From Schizochytrium sp. TIO01 (Eukaryota > Sar > Bigyra > Thraustochytrida > Thraustochytriidae): DNA of 64,000 nt. Of the stretch, positions 41,408 through 49,359 are shown one piece after another. Below the pieces are notes generated by a model. It had not been told where the DNA came from. It was given only the letters and a program-made list of their open reading frames with translations, and ran no database searches. A program made the position numbers and the translations under genes. Positions within the stretch are counted from its first letter, which is position 1, and each line of letters opens with the position of its first letter. The stretch is taken from NCBI GenBank assembly GCA_004764695.1, contig SMSO01000036.1, positions 1,074,001-1,138,000 of the forward strand. Direction: 5' to 3'.

Positions 41408-44400
41408 TTATTCACTTTCTTCACCGAAGATCTGCAAGATATCGTGATGGTTTTTCCGGCGAGCAATTTCAAGTGGAGACTCATATTGCAGGTGGGTCCG
41501 GCGTCCTTTAACACCTTCGCGGAGCTTCGGTTCAGCCTCAGCACCTGCATCAACTAAAATCTTCACGCAAGAGGTATGACTATTTACTACGGCCCAATGT
41601 AAGGCAGTGCGACTCCATCTATCAAGGCAACGAACCACCTTCAGACGACTTATTTCATCCTCCGGGAAATCTTTGCGCAGTTCTTCCAGAGCTAAAGTTA
41701 GAGAGGCGGGGTTGCCTCCGCGAGCAGCAGCATGAAGCAAAGTTTGCTGTCGTCCATCTCTGACCATACTTGGCCTTTTTACGTTTCGCTCTCGAAGAGC
41801 ATCCAACAAGAGCTTAAATGATGAAGTCCCCCCAGGGCCTTGCGAACTAGCAGCGATATGAGCAGGCTGTACCTTATCATTAGTTGTAGCAAATACATTG
41901 GCTCCGCAGTCCAGAAGAGTTTGAATCACTAACGGATGGCCTGCAGCAGCTGCAACATGCAATGGGGATTTACCTCGCTGTTCACGTGTAATACCTGCGT
42001 CGGGGTCAAGACCGGCAAAACTAGCACTAATCAACACGCGAGTGACATCTGGCATATCATCTGCAACAGCAACAAAAAGTGCATGTTGAGCGCCTGTGTG
42101 TGATGCTTCTAATGCATTGACCGCATCATCAGCAATACCTTCTTTCTCAGGATGAGATGGCTCAGAACTATCTGTCGCAGGTGTGGTGTGCATAATCACT
42201 TGTTTTCCAGTTTTCAATTGAACATCCAAGGTTTTCCCAGCTAGTTGTAGAAGCCTCTGGCCCTCTGGGCTAAGACCAAGATCTTTCGCGTAGTCACGCA
42301 GACTTGCTGCAGAAAGGAGTTTCGGGATCGAAAAGGGTCCATTGAACTCGCCAAAGGCTTCCTCAGTTGCTCTCACCTGCGCTTCCCTCCCCCCTGCAAG
42401 GGAAACAAGCTCATGCATAACTCGTTGCGCTTCAAGTGAATCACCTCCGATGCTCACAAAAGAGTCCCATGGGCCGATGACCTCCAGAGGAATACCAAGG
42501 CGTGTACTCCAAATTTTCGCAATTATTTGCTCTAGAGGCTTCAGCGAGGATTGTTCATGAGTATTAGGGACCACCTCGCTATGTAGACCCCTCCGTAGAC
42601 GTTGCGGCGCAAGTATGCCTAGTGGGGGTAGAGGAAGGAGGCCCAATTTCTGAACATCACGTTTACCATTTGCACTTTGGAAGGTTTTAAAGCTTTGAAC
42701 TGCAGCGAAGCGAGATGGAATCATAATAGCTGGAAGGGAACGTTTAAGGTAGGCTCGAACCGCCTCTTCTACACATCTTGGCAATGTCCCGACTTGAGGT
42801 GTGTCCCACAAAACCAATTCTTTAAACGATACTCCTTCTGCGAGGGAAACCCATGCCACCAATTGGCCCGAAACCGTGTGTTTGACTACTGCAACATCCT
42901 CAAACAAGAGGTTTTGCAATTTAGCAAGATGGCGTTCAACCTCGCCAGTTTCAATTCGAACTCCACGAATTTTAATCTGGTGATCACGCCGGCCCAAAAG
43001 TTTAATGACGGGGCCTACAAAGTCCCCACAAGAGCAAACAGGAAATTCCCCAAACTGGCTAGCGTAAGACATATCTACGCTTTCACGTGGAATCCATTGC
43101 AATGCTCCAAGATCACCAGTTCTAAAGCAGGTCACGTTTCTTTCTTCATCATGTACAAATTTCTCTGCCGTAAGCTCGTCGCGGTGTAAATATCCTTCAG
43201 CGACTTGAATACCACCTAGGACCAGTTCTCGTACCCGACTAGCATCAGTGCTAGCATGTTCGCAAGGAGGTGGCGGGCATGCTCGCTTGGGAGAGGGTGC
43301 GAGCAAAGTATGGTCAAGCCATTCGACCTTTATTTTACCGTAAGTAGAACATGTTGCACTTTGTAATTGCTTTTCATCATCGTCTTGGAAATTTGTAAGA
43401 CCGAGAAGAATCCCCGCAAGAGGGTTCACAACCAGACGTTCTGCGCTAGGCACATTAAATGCACGAACATCAGTCAAGCACTGATATACAGTGACCTCAG
43501 TTACGCCATAAATGTTCACCAAACGGCACTGACCTGGCCAGGATTCTCGAGCTTCCTGCGCAAGATTTTCGGGCATGGGCTCTCCTCCGAGACTGAGTTC
43601 GCGAAGAGTAGGCACATCCTCCGGAAGGGGTCGCTGGCTACCACGCATTCGAAGCACTGTTGGTGTCATACAGACATGGGTAGCTTTGGCTTTCTGTAGG
43701 CATGTCACAAGATGACCCCCAAGAATATCCTGGCTACTGGCAACACCGGCAGTAGCCCCATTGCAAACTGCTGCAAGCATTTCGCCAAGACTCGGGTCGA
43801 AAGTCAGGGAGGAAGCAATGAAGACGCATGAACCATATTTGATGTTGCTTCCCGTGGCTCTACTATGTGCGTAGGCAAGCAGGCTGGCATGTTTGACAAC
43901 TACGCCTTTGGGTTTTCCAGTCGATCCGCTTGTGAAGAAAATATGTGAAATAAGCTCGCTCGAAACGCGTTCTTGGAGCAATGGAAGCTCCTGGCCTTTG
44001 TGGAAACTACTTAGCTTCTGCACCAGTGAATTCAGGAGCCCTTCAACATCGTTGGCAATCTCAAGCACGCTAAAATTTCCCTCAAATTTATTGTTTTGCC
44101 AAGCTTCGCAACCAACAAGGAGCATGGATGCCTGTGCCTCACGTACGATCTCTCCACGCCTAGGATCACAGAGGTCCACTGGACAAAAAATTGCACCCGC
44201 AGAAAGTACTGCCAACTGGGCAATAGCTAGCGCAAAACCATCCACACCTGCCACTGCTACAACAACTTGCGAATTCTTGGCGTCGCCAGTGACGCCAGTA
44301 GCAGAGCCTTCACCTTGAACCTTAGGTTTCTTATTAATCTTGAGATTACTAGCACTACCTTCATCTTCATCAGTGCATATTTTAGTCTGCTCAAGGCCAG

Positions 44401-44647
44401 CGTTGTTGACTTTCGTTTGTTGAGCAGCATCCCTTACAGACTTTCCAAGCGCTATGGTGGCGCGCCATGCCTCCTCAAACGTTACGTCACGGCAACTCGA
44501 GCTTGAGCCTGCTACACAACGAAAAGCTACTGCATCAGGTCGAGCCCGAGTTTTGGAAAGGAATTCCTCTACCACCGACGCCGCCATCCTCTGCTCAAGT
44601 TTTGCTTCGTCAAGTTTTACTGACTTCGTTTTGAGGTTTTTAGTCAT
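41408..44647 (-). CDS. AASDH/ACSF4-like adenylation-carrier protein with C-terminal ankyrin repeats
   Basis: 1,079 residues. An adenylation domain (25-670) activates a carboxylic or amino acid with ATP. Motifs are the P-loop TSGSTGKPKG (239-248), LTFDPSLGEM (281-290, Asp284), LSLGGEP (351-357), NIYGVTE (378-384), CFRTGDLG (507-514), GRRDHQIKIRGVRIETGEVE (552-571) and NGKRDV with the A10 lysine Lys662. A carrier domain (702-790) has the 4'-phosphopantetheine site GGDSL with Ser737. From about 850 to 1075 come roughly five ankyrin repeats (SPLHVAAAAGHPLVIQTLL, TLLHAAARGG, TALHWAVVNSH). The FDPS, LGGE and YGVTEV neighbourhoods resemble AASDH, whose human form is of similar length and is reported to load beta-alanine on its carrier domain. 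AASDH ends in a PQQ-type propeller, here replaced by ankyrin repeats. No condensation, reductase or thioesterase domain follows. Two hydrophilic inserts (about 80-125 and 420-470) interrupt the A domain. All catalytic motifs are intact. Substrate and acceptor are unknown. Confidence 0.92.
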   Translation of the reverse strand: MTKNLKTKSVKLDEAKLEQRMAASVVEEFLSKTRARPDAVAFRCVAGSSSSCRDVTFEEAWRATIALGKSVRDAAQQTKVNNAGLEQTKICTDEDEGSASNLKINKKPKVQGEGSATGVTGDAKNSQVVVAVAGVDGFALAIAQLAVLSAGAIFCPVDLCDPRRGEIVREAQASMLLVGCEAWQNNKFEGNFSVLEIANDVEGLLNSLVQKLSSFHKGQELPLLQERVSSELISHIFFTSGSTGKPKGVVVKHASLLAYAHSRATGSNIKYGSCVFIASSLTFDPSLGEMLAAVCNGATAGVASSQDILGGHLVTCLQKAKATHVCMTPTVLRMRGSQRPLPEDVPTLRELSLGGEPMPENLAQEARESWPGQCRLVNIYGVTEVTVYQCLTDVRAFNVPSAERLVVNPLAGILLGLTNFQDDDEKQLQSATCSTYGKIKVEWLDHTLLAPSPKRACPPPPCEHASTDASRVRELVLGGIQVAEGYLHRDELTAEKFVHDEERNVTCFRTGDLGALQWIPRESVDMSYASQFGEFPVCSCGDFVGPVIKLLGRRDHQIKIRGVRIETGEVERHLAKLQNLLFEDVAVVKHTVSGQLVAWVSLAEGVSFKELVLWDTPQVGTLPRCVEEAVRAYLKRSLPAIMIPSRFAAVQSFKTFQSANGKRDVQKLGLLPLPPLGILAPQRLRRGLHSEVVPNTHEQSSLKPLEQIIAKIWSTRLGIPLEVIGPWDSFVSIGGDSLEAQRVMHELVSLAGGREAQVRATEEAFGEFNGPFSIPKLLSAASLRDYAKDLGLSPEGQRLLQLAGKTLDVQLKTGKQVIMHTTPATDSSEPSHPEKEGIADDAVNALEASHTGAQHALFVAVADDMPDVTRVLISASFAGLDPDAGITREQRGKSPLHVAAAAGHPLVIQTLLDCGANVFATTNDKVQPAHIAASSQGPGGTSSFKLLLDALRERNVKRPSMVRDGRQQTLLHAAARGGNPASLTLALEELRKDFPEDEISRLKVVRCLDRWSRTALHWAVVNSHTSCVKILVDAGAEAEPKLREGVKGRRTHLQYESPLEIARRKNHHDILQIFGEESE

Positions 44648-46159
44648 GGTGTAGTAGGCAGGTAGGTAGGTATACGCAGGTTAGTAGATAGGTATGTCCA
44701 GCATATGGAAAATAATAGACATAGGTAAATAAAAAAACACCAGTAGCCAGCTTTCAAGGTTGCCTTTAAGTCCTCTGTAAACAGGGCGTTGCATTTCCTT
44801 TTTTTTAGTTTAGAATTATGCGCATCCCTGTCAAGACGTTAAGGATCCTCACATAGATACCCTGAAGTGCTTTCTACATCTCGCCAACATTTCTCAGAAG
44901 CTTTCCTCCAAACTCAAATTGCCTTTGCAATAGGTACATTAGAGTCGCAAAAAGAATCAAATCCGTTAATCTATCATCACCACGAAACATGAAAGCAGCT
45001 TTCAGTGCATAGCCTCTCACTTTCGAATGCTTTTACTCTACGTGCGAATTAAAGAAGTTGTCTTATCACTCCAAAACTCGTTCAATCTTCAAAACCATCC
45101 AGGTCTTCGTTACACGAAAATACTTATAGTAGTAAGCCCACATCATACATGGGCTCACTATCAGTTTAACACTCCACGTCGCCAAGACTGTCCAGCACCA
45201 TCATACCCTACACCAACCCAAATAAGGTGCGCTTCTCCACATCGTGCATGACAACTGACATCAAATCGCAGGCAGAAATCTTAGATGAAAGCCTGTATAT
45301 GCATACATCAGCTTTCATGAATGAATCCATGCAAAGCTCCAAACAAATCCAACACCAACTTCTCCCCTGCCACTCGCTTTCATTATGGTCATTCATTCAT
45401 CACGAGTTTGTACCACTCAACAGACAACGGAGAACGCCCCCCAGAGAACAGGCGTCTCATGCTCCAGAGAACGCAAAGAGAACACAGCAGCGAAATAAGT
45501 AGCCACAGAAAATAAGAACAATGGGCACACAATTCTAACCATTGAAGTTCACCAATCATTCACCATTGTGATAGCATTAATTTTAATTTAATTTAATTCA
45601 CTTTTGTAAATCTTAATTTACAATCGAAGTTTAAAAACGTTTGTTCGTGACAAATGAATATACTCACATTATACATATACAGTATTATATTATATATTAT
45701 TATATATTATTATATAATGTAAAAGAAAGGACTCTTTACGTAAGTAATTCATTCATATGTTGGATGGGCAGTTATGAAAAGATAGAAGAGACAGTTAGAC
45801 CATGTATTGTTTAGCATTTGTCTATAGCGTTTTCAGTAGTGGGAAGAGTGAGGGCATAGAGAGAATAAATAGATGGAGCAGATGGATCGATCTTAGATCA
45901 TCACTCGTTCAATTGTTGAATTGACAGATCGAGCGATCAATCCCCCAACGAGCCGCGGCGGTTGAAAGCTGGCGCCGCAACGCTCGGAGGCGCGAGGGAG
46001 GACGGCGGGGCGACACTCGCTCTTGTTCTGCCTGGCCCTCTTCTCCCCGCTACGGAGCTTAGAGTACTGTGCGGGACTGAAATATAGATCGTAGATCAGA
46101 TTGAATTCTGAAGACTGTAGGTTGGACTTCGAGACTGTAGCAACGCAGACAGAGCTGGG
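44648..46159. other. Divergent intergenic region
   Basis: About 1.5 kb between divergent genes. An AGGTAGGTAGGTAT run lies at 44651-44696, directly upstream of the adenylation-ankyrin gene. An AT-repeat tract (TATTATATA) occupies 45668-45722. GC-rich DNA at 45950-46060 precedes the Ndc1-like gene. Confidence 0.5.
45668..45722. repeat. TATTATATA-type AT repeat
   Basis: Imperfect tandem copies of ATTATATA in a 55-bp pure A/T stretch, interrupted by single G or C. Confidence 0.7.
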
Positions 46160-48298
46160 ATGAACAAAGACCGTAGTGCGAGCAGCCCAGTGAACCTGGG
46201 CTGGCCTCAGCTCCTTGCCTTCCAGGCACTCTCTCTTGGCGCCTGGCTTATCCCAGTGTCCTTCTGGGGCATACTTATCTGCGCTGCTCTCACGTCAGGC
46301 GAGATTTCCCCCTGGCTATCAAGCTTTGCGCTTTTCGCTCGTGTTCTTGCTTCTGCCTCGGTTCTCTCCTGCATCTCTCTCCTCCTCTGCGGAGTCCGGC
46401 ACGTGCATTCTCACGTCCGTCGCTCTCCATACTCGCGGCTCGTGTCTCTTCTTCGCGGCGCCTTGCTCGCTGTTCCTTCCCATTTGCTCCATGTCATCTT
46501 CGGCTATGCTGTCGCCATCGCCGTTCTCGGCGTCATCCGTCTAAGCCCCCGTGAGCAGGTTTTTGTGGCAAACTCGCCCGCTGCCTATGCAGAGTCCTCA
46601 AGCTCTCTGGCAGCCTGGGGCGGCGCCGCTTCATGCCTCGTCTTCTCACTGACTTTCTTCTCTGCAGATCGAAGCCAGATCGTCTTTCCAAAAATACAAC
46701 AACGACGCTTTTTGCATGTGCGTAAAGCGCTCTCGAGGTCCATTTTAAGATCGGCCATAATTTCGTGCGTTGGCGTGTTTTTTATGATCACAGCATTTCA
46801 GGCCACGGCTTCTGATGAAGAGGACTACTGTGCAGATGGTGGAATGATTGCCAGAACATTACTTGTGGCATGGCTAACTGTGTTTATTGTAGACGCCGGA
46901 GCTGAGATGTATGTGGTTTTTATGACTGAACATAAGAGATTGTCCATGTGCACGCGAGGAGAGATCGGCGATGAGGAGGAAGCAACAACACTGGCAGCAT
47001 GCATGGAAATGTGTGATGCAGGATCTCTGGAAGAAGCACTGCTGAGCTTCCCAATGAGGATTGGCATGTCAAGAAATGCTATTGTTAAGTTCAGAGAAAC
47101 GTCTGCTGTGGGTAACTTGCTTTCTTTTGCGAAGGCACACGAAATGAGGTCACGGAACCCAGCTTTGCAGGTGAGCTTGAATGATGCTGACTCTCAGCTG
47201 CGCCAATGGTGGGTGGACACCTGTGAGGCAGTTTCTTTTTCATCGCAACCAAGCGAGGCATGGGAACAATTTGCGACCCTCCGTAAGCGTCGCTTCAATA
47301 CAGTGCTTCAGTCTATATACACCGCTGACGCTGCTCGGTTGGGGTACCCATTTTGGAATCGCCTCCCGCTCAAACCCAGCAAGGAGATTATCCGAGCCCG
47401 TGCTTTTTTTGACCTGGCAACGCTGTCCGAGTTTGATGAAGACCGCCGTCGGGTGCTTTATAATTCTCCTGAGACCTGCCTACGCACAATTGAAAGCTGC
47501 ATGGCAGTTGTGGATGCTGTAACGCTTGTTCTTACGGTGGCCTCGCGCTACGCAGCTCTGGAACCAACCCTGCCTTCCTCTCAGACCGGGCAGCCACTGC
47601 GGGATGTGTTTGTACTTGGCCCAGCGCCGTCGGAGACTCAAGGGTTGGATCCCAAGATCAAGCGTGATCTTGCGTGGAAAGCAGAACTCGCTTCTCGCAG
47701 ATTGCGTCGTCAGCCGTGGCTTTCACTTGACTGGTGGATCTCCAGCATCCAATCTCAATTCCAAGAGCACGACCCTGTAGCAACACAGTTCTCACTGGGC
47801 CAAGGTATTGTGGACAGTCTAGATGCCGTAAGTTCTGGCTCGCGTAACGATGGCGTAAATGGCGAAGCTCTAGGATCGTCCGAACGAGCACATCAATTGT
47901 ACCAACATGCTCAGGGATCCCATCGATGGCTGTTGACATTGAAGTCTCAATTCTGCCGTACCCCTGAGCAGCAAACAGAAGCCATCTTGGGAGATGATCA
48001 AGTTGTGCGAGCAGCCGTGGTGGCGCTTGGTAACTTGGCCATGCATTCCCGTAAAGAAGATCAGAGCGGATACGTAGCACGTGCAATTCCGGCAATCCTC
48101 GAGTGTCTGATCGAATGTGAACAGGCTCTTGATGCATACTGTGACAGTCCAGCGTTTTTCGGCAAAGTCATGACGGGTCAATTTAAGAAAAATATGAGAA
48201 TTGCTCGGTCCCAGGTGGTTGAGCTTCGATTTTGTATAGAAAGAAGCGTCTTTGCGATTCGCAAGGCCTTTCATAAGCGCTTGCCGCACTCGATGTAA
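46160..48298 (+). CDS. Six-span membrane protein, probable nucleoporin Ndc1
   Basis: 712 residues. Six hydrophobic segments lie in the first 260 residues (about 18-43, 52-79, 94-127, 149-168, 196-216 and 229-255), followed by a long soluble helical C-terminal part. This matches Ndc1, the conserved transmembrane nucleoporin that anchors nuclear pores (and spindle pole bodies in yeast). Residues 412-436, with AFFDLATLSEFDEDRRR and a nearby YNS, resemble the motif at the matching place in animal and fungal Ndc1 (a phenylalanine-aspartate-leucine followed by SEF/SQF and basic residues). The family diverges quickly, so the name rests on layout, length (human about 670) and this one motif. ATG at 46160, no alternative close by. 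The gene ends convergently with the kelch gene, with a satellite array between them. Confidence 0.62.
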   Translation: MNKDRSASSPVNLGWPQLLAFQALSLGAWLIPVSFWGILICAALTSGEISPWLSSFALFARVLASASVLSCISLLLCGVRHVHSHVRRSPYSRLVSLLRGALLAVPSHLLHVIFGYAVAIAVLGVIRLSPREQVFVANSPAAYAESSSSLAAWGGAASCLVFSLTFFSADRSQIVFPKIQQRRFLHVRKALSRSILRSAIISCVGVFFMITAFQATASDEEDYCADGGMIARTLLVAWLTVFIVDAGAEMYVVFMTEHKRLSMCTRGEIGDEEEATTLAACMEMCDAGSLEEALLSFPMRIGMSRNAIVKFRETSAVGNLLSFAKAHEMRSRNPALQVSLNDADSQLRQWWVDTCEAVSFSSQPSEAWEQFATLRKRRFNTVLQSIYTADAARLGYPFWNRLPLKPSKEIIRARAFFDLATLSEFDEDRRRVLYNSPETCLRTIESCMAVVDAVTLVLTVASRYAALEPTLPSSQTGQPLRDVFVLGPAPSETQGLDPKIKRDLAWKAELASRRLRRQPWLSLDWWISSIQSQFQEHDPVATQFSLGQGIVDSLDAVSSGSRNDGVNGEALGSSERAHQLYQHAQGSHRWLLTLKSQFCRTPEQQTEAILGDDQVVRAAVVALGNLAMHSRKEDQSGYVARAIPAILECLIECEQALDAYCDSPAFFGKVMTGQFKKNMRIARSQVVELRFCIERSVFAIRKAFHKRLPHSM

Positions 48299-48662
48299 AA
48301 CAACTTACATCATATTTGTGATGTAGCATTCGCATATCCGCGTAGGCCTTTAGTAACTAAACCATCCAGATAGCGTGGTAGTTAGTTCTCAGATGAGAAT
48401 ACGAAATCTGGATACAAAAAGAGCAAGCCCTTGGCATGCTTTCATGTGAAAGTCGGATTTCGCAAAATTCGTTTTAGAGCTAATCTGAAGCAAACATATC
48501 ATATGTAATAAATGGTAAGTCTACTGGTTTTTGTGTCAAATACTTTGATTGGATTTGATGCAGGATTTTAAATTGGTGTTTTGTTGCGTGTTGTTCAAAG
48601 GGAGAGAAGAGAAATGGATTGGGTGAATGTAGATAAGGTGCATGAAGCATCTTACTAGATAT

Positions 48663-49194
48663 GACGCACGACATAGCAGGCCTGTCAGACATTTTCCTCC
48701 GCTGATTGTTGCCTTCCTAAATCGTGCAATATTGCAACGATCGAGTAGTTTGAGCGGGCGCAGATTTTTTCTTAAGTGCTGTTCCCGTATAGGATTTCTC
48801 TGACATTCAAAAGAACAACAAATACCAATATATATTGTGGACCTCCGAGGAGAGAGGACGCACGACATAGCAGGCCTGTCAGACATTTTCCTCCGCTGAT
48901 TGTTGCCTTCCTAAATCGTGCAATATTGCAACGATCGAGTAGTTTGAGCGGGCACAGATTTTTTCTTAAGTGCTGTTCCCGTATAGGATTTCTCTGACAT
49001 TCAAAAGAACAACAAATACCAATATATATTGTGGACCTCCGAGGAGAGAGGACGCACGACATAGCAGGCCTGTCAGATTTTTTCCTCCGCTGATTGTTGC
49101 CTTCCTAAATCGTGCAATATTGCAACGATCGAGTAGTTTGAGCGGGCACAGATTTTTTCTAATGTGCTGTTCCCGTATAGGATTTCTCTGACAT
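48663..49194 (+). repeat. 194-bp tandem repeat array (2.7 copies)
   Basis: Copies begin at 48663, 48857 and 49051, exactly 194 bp apart, each starting GACGCACGACATAGCAGG. The third stops after 144 bp at 49194. Copies differ at only a few bases. Each holds a near-palindrome ATCGTGCAATATTGCAACGAT (48721, 48915, 49109). Short open frames on both strands within it repeat with the unit and are not genes. Confidence 0.95.
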
Positions 49195-49359
49195 ATGCAC
49201 CTTTTGATTATCAGAAGGAATGATGACCCCTTAATTTCATGCGTTTGTTCATGATTAAGTCAAATAGCGCATATATATATATGCATTTTGGGGGTGAACA
49301 GAGCAGGATGGGTGGGTGGGAAAGTGGATTGGGTGCAATGCAAAATGAAAATAAGTTGT

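Noticed and set aside
48663-49194. Possible CRISPR-like array
   Set aside because: The units are head-to-tail copies of 194 bp without short repeats separated by unique spacers, in a eukaryotic gene context.
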